Assembly (NCBI GenBank): GCA_934591845.1
Contig: CAKTPO010000004.1
Span: 1-64,000, forward strand
Direction: 5' to 3'
Origin: an uncultured Oscillospiraceae bacterium
GTDB taxonomy: Bacteria > Bacillota > Clostridia > Oscillospirales > Oscillospiraceae
Length of the DNA: 64,000 nt
Shown: one piece after another, positions 34,500 through 43,426 of the stretch
Position numbering within the stretch: the stretch's first letter is position 1
Layout: every line of letters starts with the position of its first letter
Position numbers and translations under genes: made by a program
The notes under the pieces: generated by a model
Database searches by the model: none
Seen by the model: only the letters and a program-made list of their open reading frames with translations
Told to the model about the DNA's origin: nothing

Positions 34500-34559
34500 G
34501 AACATTGTCAAAGCCCAATAGGATTCGTGAAAATGCTGTAAAATAGTGGTGAAATTTGT

Positions 34560-35474
34560 ATGAATATGAAGCAGGCCCTATACTTTAAAACCATTGCCAA
34601 GTATGGCACCATTACCGCCGCTGCCAAGCAGCTTTATATCAGCCAGCCCTCTCTGAGCCAGACCCTGCGGCAAATGGAAGACGAAGTGGGGACCCCGCTT
34701 TTTGACCGCAGCACCTCCCCTTTTCACCTGACCTACGCCGGAGAGCGATACCTCAATGCTATTGAGGCCATGCTGGAAATTGAGGCGAGGCTTAAATCCG
34801 AAATCGACTCCATTCGCCATGATGACGGGGGTCGTCTGCGCCTGGGCATCAGCGTCACCAGAGCCACCCAGGTTCTTCCGGATGTTATTCCCATTTTTTC
34901 CAAGGCCTATCCCAATGTCACCCTGGAGCTTACGGAGTCCCCCTCTGCCAGCCTGGAAAGCCTGTTGCAAAAGGGACAGGTGGATCTGGCCCTGGCCGCT
35001 CTGGAAGCCAACGAGGCAAACATCGCCTATGAGCTGATTGAAAAGGAATCCATCGGCATTCTGGCCGGAAAAGACTGTAGTCTGACCCAGCGTATCCCCT
35101 CCGGTACCCCCATCAGCCTGGACGAGGCGGCCAAGGAGGTCTTTGTCTCGCTGGATGGCACCCATTCCTCCCGGATCATTCAGGACCGGCTGTTCCGGCG
35201 TTACAACATCCACCCCAGAATTCTTCTGGAAACCACCGCTTTGGAGGTAGCCCGGCGGGTGGCCCTTAAAAGTGGCTCCTGCATGATCCTGCCGGATGTA
35301 TACGCCGATGACTTTGTATTCAATTCCGGCGGTGCTTTCTATCCTCTCAAGGACTACGAAAACCACCGGCACTTCTATGCCTGTTACCGCAACGATGAAA
35401 ATACAAAAAAATACGTCCGGGACTTTGTTTCCATTACCACCTCGGTCCTGGCCAATCGAAGCCTTAAAAGATAG
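34560..35474 (+). CDS. LysR-family transcriptional regulator
   Basis: 304 residues. N-terminal winged HTH (about 4-62: YFKTIAKYGTITAAAKQLYI then SQPSLSQTLRQMEDEVGTPL) and a C-terminal periplasmic-binding-like effector domain (from about 90). It is transcribed divergently from citDEF, so it is the likely citrate-responsive regulator of that operon. The start is ATG at 34560; the ribosome site (GTGGTGAA) is weak. Confidence 0.88.
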   Translation: MNMKQALYFKTIAKYGTITAAAKQLYISQPSLSQTLRQMEDEVGTPLFDRSTSPFHLTYAGERYLNAIEAMLEIEARLKSEIDSIRHDDGGRLRLGISVTRATQVLPDVIPIFSKAYPNVTLELTESPSASLESLLQKGQVDLALAALEANEANIAYELIEKESIGILAGKDCSLTQRIPSGTPISLDEAAKEVFVSLDGTHSSRIIQDRLFRRYNIHPRILLETTALEVARRVALKSGSCMILPDVYADDFVFNSGGAFYPLKDYENHRHFYACYRNDENTKKYVRDFVSITTSVLANRSLKR

Positions 35475-35479
35475 AAATC

Positions 35480-35512
35480 GCCCCTGCGCCGTTTTCAGCG
35501 CAGGGGCCTTGA
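35480..35512. terminator. Terminator between lysR-type gene and pyk
   Basis: Perfect 10-bp stem (GCCCCTGCGC / GCGCAGGGGC) between convergent genes, followed on the plus strand by CTTGATTTTAA. Confidence 0.75.
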
Positions 35513-35529
35513 TTTTAATAAGCGTTATT

Positions 35530-36945
35530 TTAGCCGACGGTTTCCACCTTGATGGTGTTGGTGTTGCCGGTCTTGCCGTTGATGGGGCCGCCGGTGAGCA
35601 CCACGCAGTCACCGGGCTGCAGACCGAGATACTTCTTGGCGTTGATCATACCATGGTAGAACATCACATCCATGGAGCCGTATTCCTCAGCCAGCACCGG
35701 GGTAACGCCCCAGCTCAGGTTCAGCTTTCTCCAGGCTTTTTCGTCCACAGTCATACCCACAATATCCGTGGGGCAGCGGAAGCGGCTGACCATCCGGGCG
35801 GTTTTGCCGGATACGGAGCAGACCACAATGGCCTTGGCATCGACATCAATGGCCATGGCGCAGGTGGCATGGGAAATGGCATCCAGATTGTTCTGAATGC
35901 GGAAATCATACTTAAAGAACCGCTCTTTATAGCTGGTGTGCTGCTCGGTGTACTCTGCGATCTGGGCCATGGTGGCCACGGCCTCTGCAGGGTATTTACC
36001 GGCGGCAGACTCGCCGGAGAGCATAATGGCGGAAGTTCCGTCATAGACGGCGTTGGCAACGTCGGAAATTTCGGCTCTGGTGGGCCGGGGGTTCTGGATC
36101 ATGGATTCCAGCATTTCCGTGGCGGTAATAACCCGCTTGCCCAGCTGACGGCACTTGTGGATCAGACGTTTCTGAATGGCGGGCAGCTCCACAAAGGGAA
36201 CCTCCACACCCAGATCGCCTCTGGCCACCATAATACCCTCGGCCACCTGGCAGATCTCCTCCACATTGTCCACACCGGCCTGATTTTCGATTTTGGCGAT
36301 GATTTCAATATGCTCGCCGCCGTTGGCATCCAGGAAGGCCCGCATATCTTCTACATTCTGTCTGGTAGAGACAAAGGAAGCGGCAATGAAATCCACATCG
36401 TTCTGAATGCCGAACAGCAAATCCTCCTTGTCCGCCTCGCTGAGGAAAGGACCGGTCATAACCTTATTGGGGAAAGACATGCTCTTGCGGTTGGAAAGCT
36501 CGCCGCCTACCAGGCACTTGCAGATGGCATTGCTGCCCTGAAGCTTCTCTACCTCAAAGACCACCAGGCCATTGTTTACCAGCACCCGGTTCCCTACGGA
36601 CAGATCCTTTACAAGGCCCTTATAGTTGACGGAAACCCGGGTCTCGTCTCCCTCCACATCATCTACCGTAAAGGTAAAGGTATCCCCGGCAGAAACCCGG
36701 GTCTTGCCGTCCTTAAAGGTACGGATGCGGTATTCCGGGCCCTTGGTATCCAGCATAATGGCCAGAGGCACATGAAGCTCCTGACGAACCTGCTTAATGA
36801 GGTTCACCTTGTTCTGCTGCTCCTCATGGGTACCATGGGAGAAATTCAGACGGGCAACGTTCATACCGGCCAGGCACATTTTTTTCAGAGTTTCCAGATT
36901 CTGAGAGGCCGGGCCAATGGTGCAGATGATCTTTGTTTTCCGCAT
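35530..36945 (-). CDS. pyk: Pyruvate kinase
   Basis: 471 residues. It makes pyruvate and ATP from phosphoenolpyruvate. Starts MRKTKIICTIGPAS; catalytic barrel motif MVARGDLGVEVP and ITATEMLESMIQNPRPTRAE are intact; the C-terminal allosteric domain is present, without the extra PEP-utiliser domain of Bacillus pyk. The start at 36945 is preferred to the ATG at 37026, which would precede the promoter. Confidence 0.97.
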   Translation of the reverse strand: MRKTKIICTIGPASQNLETLKKMCLAGMNVARLNFSHGTHEEQQNKVNLIKQVRQELHVPLAIMLDTKGPEYRIRTFKDGKTRVSAGDTFTFTVDDVEGDETRVSVNYKGLVKDLSVGNRVLVNNGLVVFEVEKLQGSNAICKCLVGGELSNRKSMSFPNKVMTGPFLSEADKEDLLFGIQNDVDFIAASFVSTRQNVEDMRAFLDANGGEHIEIIAKIENQAGVDNVEEICQVAEGIMVARGDLGVEVPFVELPAIQKRLIHKCRQLGKRVITATEMLESMIQNPRPTRAEISDVANAVYDGTSAIMLSGESAAGKYPAEAVATMAQIAEYTEQHTSYKERFFKYDFRIQNNLDAISHATCAMAIDVDAKAIVVCSVSGKTARMVSRFRCPTDIVGMTVDEKAWRKLNLSWGVTPVLAEEYGSMDVMFYHGMINAKKYLGLQPGDCVVLTGGPINGKTGNTNTIKVETVG

Positions 36946-36993
36946 AAAGCATCTCTCGCTTTCTTCATTAATCTTGATTACTGATTCAGCCGT

Positions 36994-37022
36994 ATTATAG
37001 CACAACCGGGTCCTTGATTCAA
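36994..37022 (-). promoter_or_regulatory. Promoter of pyk
   Basis: TTGAAT (37017-37022), 17 bases, TATAAT (36994-36999) on the minus strand. Confidence 0.7.
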
Positions 37023-37179
37023 TCATCCTGGATTTAAAATATTGTCCCGGGGAAACGCCAAATTTTAGCAGGTTTTCTCAAGATGGAAATATCGAATTTT
37101 TTGTATCGGTTTCCGGGATACTGGATTTTCCCGCTTCTTTGTGCTATACTGACAAAAAGTATCTTTCAGGAGGACCCCC

Positions 37180-38112
37180 ATGCCCATTCGCATTCCCAAC
37201 GACTTACCAGCCGCAGAGACCCTGCACCAGGAGAATATCTTTGTCATGCCCCAAAACCGGGCTGTTACCCAGGATATCCGGCCACTGGAAATACTATTGC
37301 TAAACCTGATGCCTACCAAAATCACCACCGAGACCCAGCTCAGCAGGCTCCTGGGCAATACGCCCTTGCAGGTTCACTTAGAATTGATGCACACCACCTC
37401 CCACACCGCCAAAAACACCTCTCAGGAGCATCTGCTCTCTTTCTATAAAACCTTTGACGAAATCAAAAACCGAAAATTTGACGGCATGGTCATCACCGGG
37501 GCCCCGGTAGAGCAGCTGCCCTTTGAGGAAGTGGACTATTGGCCGGAGCTTTGCCGGATCATGGAATGGAGCAAAACCAATGTCCACTCCACTTTCCACA
37601 TCTGCTGGGCCGCCCAGGCGGGGCTATACTACCATTATGGCATTCCCAAGTATCCCCTGCCCCAGAAGCTTTTTGGGGTCTACCCCCATTACGCAGATTA
37701 CAAGCGTTCCATATTGCTCCGGGGCTTTGACGATGAATTCTATGCCCCCCACTCCCGGCACACCACGGTTTTGCGGGAGGACTTAGAGCGTTGCCCCGCC
37801 CTGCGCATTCTGGCCTCCTCTCCGGAGGCAGGGGTCTATGCCGCCATGACCAAAGGCGGCCATCAGATTTTCGTCACAGGCCACGGAGAATATGACCCGG
37901 ACACCCTGGCCCAGGAATATCTGCGGGACAAAAATCAGGGGCTTCCTATTCAGGTTCCCGCCCACTACTATCCCAACGATGACGACACGAAGCCCCCCAT
38001 GGTCCGGTGGCGAGGCCACGCCAATTTGCTGTTTTCCAATTGGCTGAACTACTTTGTCTACCAGACCACGCCCTATGACATTATGACCATCGGAGACCAA
38101 GGGAAACTCTGA
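37180..38112 (+). CDS. metAA: Homoserine O-acetyltransferase (MetA type)
   Basis: 310 residues. First step of methionine synthesis from homoserine. Catalytic Cys142 lies in [12 protein letters not shown] and the His in FVTGHGEYD. Residue 111 is Glu (GAPVEQL), the residue reported in this family to favour acetyl-CoA; succinyl-using enzymes have Gly. An AGGAGG site lies 6 bases before the start. The last three codons and the stop codon lie inside a MITE-like element, so the C-terminus has been altered by the insertion. Confidence 0.93.
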   Translation: MPIRIPNDLPAAETLHQENIFVMPQNRAVTQDIRPLEILLLNLMPTKITTETQLSRLLGNTPLQVHLELMHTTSHTAKNTSQEHLLSFYKTFDEIKNRKFDGMVITGAPVEQLPFEEVDYWPELCRIMEWSKTNVHSTFHICWAAQAGLYYHYGIPKYPLPQKLFGVYPHYADYKRSILLRGFDDEFYAPHSRHTTVLREDLERCPALRILASSPEAGVYAAMTKGGHQIFVTGHGEYDPDTLAQEYLRDKNQGLPIQVPAHYYPNDDDTKPPMVRWRGHANLLFSNWLNYFVYQTTPYDIMTIGDQGKL

Positions 38113-38263
38113 ATAAATCGTCTGCGCCTGAGCGACGAATCTTTTGCTCCCAGGCTGCGGTTTGAAAAATGGGAAATACATACAGTATTCCCTCATTTTC
38201 CAAACCTTGCCTGGAATCAAAATCTTTCGCCGTCAGCTCTTGCCGATTTAATCAGAGATTCCC
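38101..38263. mobile_element. MITE-like palindromic element, copy 2 (full length)
   Basis: 163 bp with terminal inverted repeats of about 20 bp (GGGAAACTCTGAATAAATCG and, on the other strand, GGGAATCTCTGATTAAATCG) and an almost fully palindromic interior (arms CCAGGCTGCGG and CCAGGCAAGG around 38151-38215). No transposase. Both ends match the short element at 10443-10520. No clear target duplication. It fills most of the metA-cutC gap. Confidence 0.8.
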
Positions 38264-38285
38264 AAACTTGAAAGGAGCATACTTT

Positions 38286-39035
38286 ATGGAACATCCTCTT
38301 TTGGAAGTCTGCGCGGATTCTCTTGCCTCCTGCCTTGCCGCCCAGGAGGGACAGGCAGACCGCATCGAGCTTTGCGGCAATCTGGTAATCGGCGGCACCA
38401 CCCCCTCGGAATTTCTGTTCCGTCAGGTGCAAAAGGCCGTATCTCTGCCTGTAAATGTGCTGATCCGTCCCCGGTTCGGAGATTTTCTGTACACCCAGGA
38501 TGAATGGGAGCAAATGGAGTCCCAGGTTCGCCGGTTCCGGGAGCTGGGGGCCAACGGCGTGGTCATCGGTGCCTTGACCCCCGAGGGGGACTTGGATGTT
38601 CCAATGCTGGAACGGCTGCGGGCCGCCGCAGGAGATTTGGAAGTCACCCTGCACCGTGCCTTTGACATGGCCAGGGATTTGCCCGCTGCCTTGGAGACCG
38701 CTGTCAGCCTGGGCTTTACCACCATTCTCACCTCCGGCGGAGAAAGCTCTGCCTCTCAGGGTGTCCACGCCCTGGCGAAACTAAACCGGCAGTCCGGCGG
38801 CCGTATTCGTCTTTTGGCCGGTGCCGGCGTGAAATCCGGAAACATTGCCTCCATCCACGAAGCCACTGGCATCACCGCTTTCCACAGTTCCTGCCGCACT
38901 TCCAGCGTAAACAGCGGCATGGTATTCAGAAACCCCAGAGTCAACATGGGACTTCCGGGGCTTTCGGAGTATGAAATTTACCGGTCTGACCCTCAGGAAG
39001 TCCGGAAGTGCGCAGACATCGTCCACTCCCTTTAA
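38286..39035 (+). CDS. cutC: CutC family protein
   Basis: 249 residues, TIM-barrel fold. The family is named for copper homeostasis in E. coli, but the molecular function is unclear. Typical segments: LEVCADSLASCLAAQEGQAD, RIELCGNL and VLIRPRFGDFLY. AAAGGAG lies 9-10 bases before the ATG, just outside the MITE-like element. A promoter could lie in the element; I see no clear one. Confidence 0.9.
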   Translation: MEHPLLEVCADSLASCLAAQEGQADRIELCGNLVIGGTTPSEFLFRQVQKAVSLPVNVLIRPRFGDFLYTQDEWEQMESQVRRFRELGANGVVIGALTPEGDLDVPMLERLRAAAGDLEVTLHRAFDMARDLPAALETAVSLGFTTILTSGGESSASQGVHALAKLNRQSGGRIRLLAGAGVKSGNIASIHEATGITAFHSSCRTSSVNSGMVFRNPRVNMGLPGLSEYEIYRSDPQEVRKCADIVHSL

Positions 39036-39037
39036 TC

Positions 39038-39076
39038 AAAAAATCAAGGGCGTACCAGGAAACGGTACGCCCTTGA
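39038..39076. terminator. Bidirectional terminator after cutC
   Basis: Perfect 13-bp stem (39044-39056 / 39064-39076) between convergent genes; on the minus strand it is followed by TTTTTTG. Confidence 0.9.
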
Positions 39077-39080
39077 ATCT

Positions 39081-39689
39081 TTACTTTTTCAGAACTTTAT
39101 CCAGGGTTTTTCCCAGAATACCGCCCAGAATGCCGCAGGTCAGGGCTTCTACCAGGCCCTGAATGCCTACCAACAGCACCACGAACATAAAGGGGTTTGT
39201 GGCACCTTTTTTCACCACCAGTGCCTGTACAAAATCGCTGGAATAAAAAACAAGCACGATATAACCCATGAAGAACAGGGTGTTCAGCAGGGGCGCACTG
39301 ATGGCTCCTACAAAGTAGCTCCAGATGCCCTTGCCGTCAGCTTTCTTGCAGAGTCTATAAACATAGCCGCAGCACAGGCCCATGAGCATCCGCATACCAA
39401 CGCACAGAATGACCGTGTGAACAGGGCTCAGCGCGAAGAACGCGCCCGTCATCATGGAACGGCCGGAAATGGCATCTGTCAGACTGAGTACGCCAAATAC
39501 AGCACCCAAAACCATAGCCTCCACCGGGCCGCAGAGCATGGCACCGATGGCGATGGGCAGGGCCAGGAAGCTCATGTTCAGGGGGCCTACGGTAATGGCA
39601 CCCAGACCTACAGCCCGCATGGCCAGCTGCACGGCCACCAGAAGGGCCAGTCTCGTCAGTCTTTCTACCTTCGTACTTGTGGTTTTCAT
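39081..39689 (-). CDS. ECF transporter S component, probably for pantothenate
   Basis: 202 residues with about six membrane segments. S components bind a vitamin and share an energy-coupling ATPase module. LALLVAVQLAMRAVGLGAIT and the following GPLNMSFLALPIAIGAMLCG region fit the S-component fold. Its place next to coaX and coaBC makes pantothenate the best guess (inference from context). The ATG at 39689 follows AGGAGG. It has its own promoter (39829-39856) and a leader of about 130 bases. Confidence 0.75.
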   Translation of the reverse strand: MKTTSTKVERLTRLALLVAVQLAMRAVGLGAITVGPLNMSFLALPIAIGAMLCGPVEAMVLGAVFGVLSLTDAISGRSMMTGAFFALSPVHTVILCVGMRMLMGLCCGYVYRLCKKADGKGIWSYFVGAISAPLLNTLFFMGYIVLVFYSSDFVQALVVKKGATNPFMFVVLLVGIQGLVEALTCGILGGILGKTLDKVLKK

Positions 39690-39828
39690 ATTCAATTCCT
39701 CCTGCTGTCGTTCCGTCCTTTGCCGGATACAACGCATTATTCTTGTTTTTGACCTCCTCGGTGTTGTTCCGCTGCCATTCCCAGAGGGATACAGCGCAGA
39801 TCCTGCCGTGTCAGCCGCAAACAGTGCC

Positions 39829-39856
39829 ATTATAGCAAGTTCCCCGCAAAAAGCAA
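39829..39856 (-). promoter_or_regulatory. Promoter of the S-component gene
   Basis: TTGCTT (39851-39856), 16 bases, TATAAT (39829-39834) on the minus strand, right after the coaX stop codon. The leader down to 39690 is GC-rich and may be structured, but I recognise no riboswitch in it. Confidence 0.6.
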
Positions 39857-39859
39857 CCC

Positions 39860-40645
39860 TTATTTTTTTCGGTTTCTCCCGTAGAGATAGGCCAGGCCCT
39901 TGAGAATCATATCCGGATCGTAGCTATGGGGATGCCGCACCAGGCGGTCAATGTAGGCCGCACCGCCGCCGGTAATGACCAGACTCACCTGGGCCCCCAG
40001 CTCCTCCTCAATGGAGCGCACCACCCCGTCAACCAAAGCGGCGGCACCGTAGACTGCCCCGCTGCGCATACAGGAGGCAGTGTCCTTTCCAATGACACTC
40101 TCCGGTATTTCCAGTTCCAGCTTAGGCAATTGGGCAGTGTGTGTTCCCAGGGCTTTGAGACCGGTTTCCATGCCCGCAGCGATAACACCGCCACAGAACA
40201 CGCCCCCCTCTTTGACCACGTTAAAGGTGGTTGCGGTTCCCAGATCCACTGTTACAAGAGGCAGCGGGTAATGGGCCGCCGCCCAGGCCGCATCCACCAG
40301 ACGATCACGGCCCACTTTCTGGGGCTCAGGAACCTCCACGGAAATGCCCAAATTGCTTTCACAGGTCACGACCAGAGGTTCCAGGCCAAATGCAGACAGC
40401 ATGGACTCCCGCACGGTATCCAGGACTTTGGGTACCACGCTGGAAATCACAATGCCGGTAAAATGCTCCTGCTCCCGGCCCAGGGCCCGGAGTTTTTTGA
40501 ATAAGGCCACCGTATAGTCCGCCGGATCCCAGTTTTGATCTGTGTCCAGCTTGGTGGTAAATGCCACAAGGTATTCCCCCCGAGGGCTGACGGTCACGCC
40601 GCCAAAGGATACCGTGGTATTGCCAATGTCAACTACCAGAATCAT
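39860..40645 (-). CDS. coaX: Type III pantothenate kinase
   Basis: 261 residues. ATP-dependent phosphorylation of pantothenate, first step of CoA synthesis; type III enzymes are not feedback-inhibited by CoA. Motifs DIGNTTVSFG (start), GRDRLVDAAWAA and VDLGTATTFNVV are present. The start at 40645 follows GGGGAAA. Divergent from coaBC with back-to-back promoters. Confidence 0.96.
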   Translation of the reverse strand: MILVVDIGNTTVSFGGVTVSPRGEYLVAFTTKLDTDQNWDPADYTVALFKKLRALGREQEHFTGIVISSVVPKVLDTVRESMLSAFGLEPLVVTCESNLGISVEVPEPQKVGRDRLVDAAWAAAHYPLPLVTVDLGTATTFNVVKEGGVFCGGVIAAGMETGLKALGTHTAQLPKLELEIPESVIGKDTASCMRSGAVYGAAALVDGVVRSIEEELGAQVSLVITGGGAAYIDRLVRHPHSYDPDMILKGLAYLYGRNRKK

Positions 40646-40700
40646 ATTGATTTCCCCTATATGGAAGGCTCGCCCCGGCACGCCGTGGGCGGCTGGGGAT

Positions 40701-40729
40701 ATTATAACGGGGTTTTGGCCCATTGGCAA
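40701..40729 (-). promoter_or_regulatory. Promoter of coaX
   Basis: TTGCCA (40724-40729), 17 bases, TATAAT (40701-40706) on the minus strand. Confidence 0.7.
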
Positions 40730-40736
40730 TACCCAG

Positions 40737-40765
40737 TTGAAAATTCCGGGACGATTTGGTATACT
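40737..40765 (+). promoter_or_regulatory. Promoter of coaBC
   Basis: TTGAAA (40737-40742), 17 bases, TATACT (40760-40765); 7 bases separate it from the coaX promoter. Confidence 0.75.
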
Positions 40766-40798
40766 GGAATCAAAGAACGAAACAAAGAAGGGATACCT

Positions 40799-41998
40799 AT
40801 GGAGAATTTACAGGGAAAATGCGTGGTGCTGGGTGTCACCGGCGGGATCGCCGCCTACAAAATGGCCTCCGTTGCCTCCGGGCTTCGGAAAGCAGGGGCA
40901 GAAGTCCATGTGATCATGACGCAAAACGCCACCCAGTTTATCACCCCTTTGACCTTTGAAACCCTGACCAATCACCGCTGTGTAGTAGACACCTTTGCCC
41001 GGGACTTTCAATATGATGTTGCTCATATTTCTCTTGCAAAGGCAGCAGACCTGATCCTCATTGCCCCCGCCACCGCCAACGTCATCGCCAAGCTGGCAAA
41101 CGGCATTGCCGATGATATGCTGACCACCACGGTTCTGGCGGCCCGGTGCAAAAAGCTGGTGGCCCCCGCCATGAATACCGCCATGCTGGAAAATCCCATT
41201 ACCCAGGATAACCTCCAAAAACTCCGCCACTACGGCTTCGGCATCATTGAACCCGCCGTTGGGATGCTGGCCTGCAAGGATGTAGGCAGCGGCAAACTGC
41301 CGGAACCGGAAACCTTGCTTGACTGCATTGCCATGGAACTGGCCCGGGAAAAGGACATGGCAGGACTCCGCCTGACCGTCACCGCTGGTCCCACCCAGGA
41401 AGCTTTGGACCCGGTAAGGTATCTGACCAATCACTCCACCGGACGCATGGGCTATGCCATTGCCCGGGAGGCCATGCTGCGGGGGGCCCAGGTCACTTTG
41501 ATTTCCGGCCCTACGGCTCTAAAGCCCATGCCGGGTGTAAAAACCGTACCGGTGGTCTCCGCCAAGGATATGTTTGAAGCGGTGAAACAGGCACTGCCGG
41601 AAACGGATATTCTCATCAAGGCCGCCGCTGTAGCAGACTACCGCCCGGAAAGCGTTGCCGAAGACAAGCTGAAAAAATCCGATGGAGCCATGTCCATTCC
41701 CCTGGCACGTACCGATGACATTCTGGGCTGGGTCGCTCAAAACCGGCACCCGGGGCTGTTTGTATGCGGTTTTTCCATGGAGACCCGGGATATGGTGGCC
41801 AATTCTCAATTGAAGCTTCAAAAGAAGAACCTGGATATGATCGTAGCCAACAATCTGAAAGTTGCCGGAGCCGGATTTGGGGTGGATACCAATATCGTCA
41901 CCGTCATCACCCCTGACGGAGTACAGGAGCTGCCCCTGATGGGCAAGGACCAGGTCGCCCAGAAGCTGCTGGACGAGATTTTAAGGAGGCGGAAATGA
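40799..41998 (+). CDS. coaBC: Bifunctional phosphopantothenoylcysteine decarboxylase/synthetase
   Basis: 399 residues. The N-terminal flavoprotein decarboxylase (CoaC, about 1-180: GVTGGIAAYK, HISLAKAADL, APAMNTAMLENP) and the C-terminal synthetase (CoaB, from about 185: TAGPTQEALDPVRYLTNHST, AAAVADYRP). Makes 4'-phosphopantetheine in the CoA pathway. GAAGGGA lies 6-7 bases upstream of the ATG. Overlaps the following MATE gene by 4 bases. Confidence 0.97.
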   Translation: MENLQGKCVVLGVTGGIAAYKMASVASGLRKAGAEVHVIMTQNATQFITPLTFETLTNHRCVVDTFARDFQYDVAHISLAKAADLILIAPATANVIAKLANGIADDMLTTTVLAARCKKLVAPAMNTAMLENPITQDNLQKLRHYGFGIIEPAVGMLACKDVGSGKLPEPETLLDCIAMELAREKDMAGLRLTVTAGPTQEALDPVRYLTNHSTGRMGYAIAREAMLRGAQVTLISGPTALKPMPGVKTVPVVSAKDMFEAVKQALPETDILIKAAAVADYRPESVAEDKLKKSDGAMSIPLARTDDILGWVAQNRHPGLFVCGFSMETRDMVANSQLKLQKKNLDMIVANNLKVAGAGFGVDTNIVTVITPDGVQELPLMGKDQVAQKLLDEILRRRK

Positions 41999-43353
41999 AC
42001 TCCCATAAGCAGAGAACCCAAGCCCTGACCTCCGGCTCCATCCCGGGGTCCATCCTGCGGTTTGCCCTGCCGCTTTTCCTGGGCCAGACCTTGCAGCAGT
42101 TTTACAACATGGCCGATGCCTGGGTCATTGGCAACTTTGCCGAAAACAGTGCTTTCGCCGCGGTGAGCAGCGGCGGCAACCTGACCTTCCTCATCATCGG
42201 GTTTTTCAGCGGCATCGGCGTTGGCGGCGGCGTGGTCATTTCCCGGTACTTTGGTGCCAGGGATAAAAGCAGCACCCAGCGGGCCATCCATGCGGATTTT
42301 CTCTTTGGTCTGATTGCCTCCCTGGTAGCCACCGTTGCGGGCCTGACCCTGGTACCCTGGCTGCTGACCCTGATGCACACTCCGGCAGACGTACTGCCCT
42401 ACTCTCTGCAATACTTCCGGGTGTATTTTGGGGGCGTTACCACCATTATTCTCTACAACATCTGTATGTCTATCATGCAGGCCCAGGGCGACAGTGTAAG
42501 GCCACTATACTATCTCTTTATTTCCTCTGTTGCCAACGTGGTTCTGGATTTGCTGTTTGTTGCCGTGTTCCATTGGGGCGTTACCGGTGCGGCCATCGCC
42601 ACGGTCATTGCCCAGGGGCTTAGCGTGGTTCTGTGCCTGGTTCGGATGTGCCGGGAGCCGGAGGAACATCTGCGGCTGGACTTCCGGAAGCTCTACTGGG
42701 ACAAGGAAATGATGCGGCGGATCATCCATCAGGGTCTGCCTACCGGTGTACAGAATGCCGTGATCAGCCTGGGAAATGTGGTCATTCAGTCCAATATCAA
42801 TTCTTTTGGTGCCAGTGCCATGAGCGGCCAAGGTGCCTACTCCAAAATTGAGGGTTTCGCGTTCCTGTCCGTAACCTCTATGAGCATGACCCTGCCTACC
42901 TTTGTAAGCCAGAATCTGGGGGCCGGAAACGTCCCCAGAGCCAAAAAAGGCGCGCTTTTCGGAACCCTGACCACCATGGTGGCCGCAGAGGTCACCGGTG
43001 TGCTCATGTACATATTCATCCCCCAACTTCTTGGGCTTTTCATCAGCGACCCGGAGGCCATTGCCTATGGCACCATCCACGCCAGAGTCGATACCCTGTT
43101 CTACTGTCTGCTGGCCCTGGCCCACTGTGCGGCGGGCGTTCTGCGAGGCTGTGGAAAATCCACGGTACCGATGGTGGTCATGCTCAGTTGCTGGTGCGTG
43201 CTGCGGAGCATTTACGTCACCGTTATTCTCCGCTTTATCCACGAATTCCGCATGATCTCCTGGGCCTACCCCATTACCTGGGGCGTTTCCTGCATCCTCT
43301 TTGTATTCTACCTGTACCGCCTGAACTGGGAGCGGGATGCAAAAATTCTGTAG
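41995..43353 (+). CDS. MATE family efflux transporter
   Basis: 452 residues, about twelve membrane segments. RFALPLFLGQTLQQFYNMAD is a typical first helix (NorM/DinF-like). Starts in the coaBC stop codon (ATGA), so it is cotranslated; a functional link to CoA synthesis is not apparent. Only distantly similar to the other MATE gene at 21478-22866. Strong terminator downstream. Confidence 0.9.
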   Translation: MNSHKQRTQALTSGSIPGSILRFALPLFLGQTLQQFYNMADAWVIGNFAENSAFAAVSSGGNLTFLIIGFFSGIGVGGGVVISRYFGARDKSSTQRAIHADFLFGLIASLVATVAGLTLVPWLLTLMHTPADVLPYSLQYFRVYFGGVTTIILYNICMSIMQAQGDSVRPLYYLFISSVANVVLDLLFVAVFHWGVTGAAIATVIAQGLSVVLCLVRMCREPEEHLRLDFRKLYWDKEMMRRIIHQGLPTGVQNAVISLGNVVIQSNINSFGASAMSGQGAYSKIEGFAFLSVTSMSMTLPTFVSQNLGAGNVPRAKKGALFGTLTTMVAAEVTGVLMYIFIPQLLGLFISDPEAIAYGTIHARVDTLFYCLLALAHCAAGVLRGCGKSTVPMVVMLSCWCVLRSIYVTVILRFIHEFRMISWAYPITWGVSCILFVFYLYRLNWERDAKIL

Positions 43354-43388
43354 AAATCAAAAGTGCCGGGTTTCCCCTGACTGCAAGC

Positions 43389-43426
43389 AGGCCGTACCGC
43401 TGTTTTGGCGGTACGGCCTATTTTTT
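43389..43426 (+). terminator. Terminator of coaBC-MATE
   Basis: Perfect 12-bp stem (AGGCCGTACCGC / GCGGTACGGCCT) followed by ATTTTTT. Confidence 0.9.
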
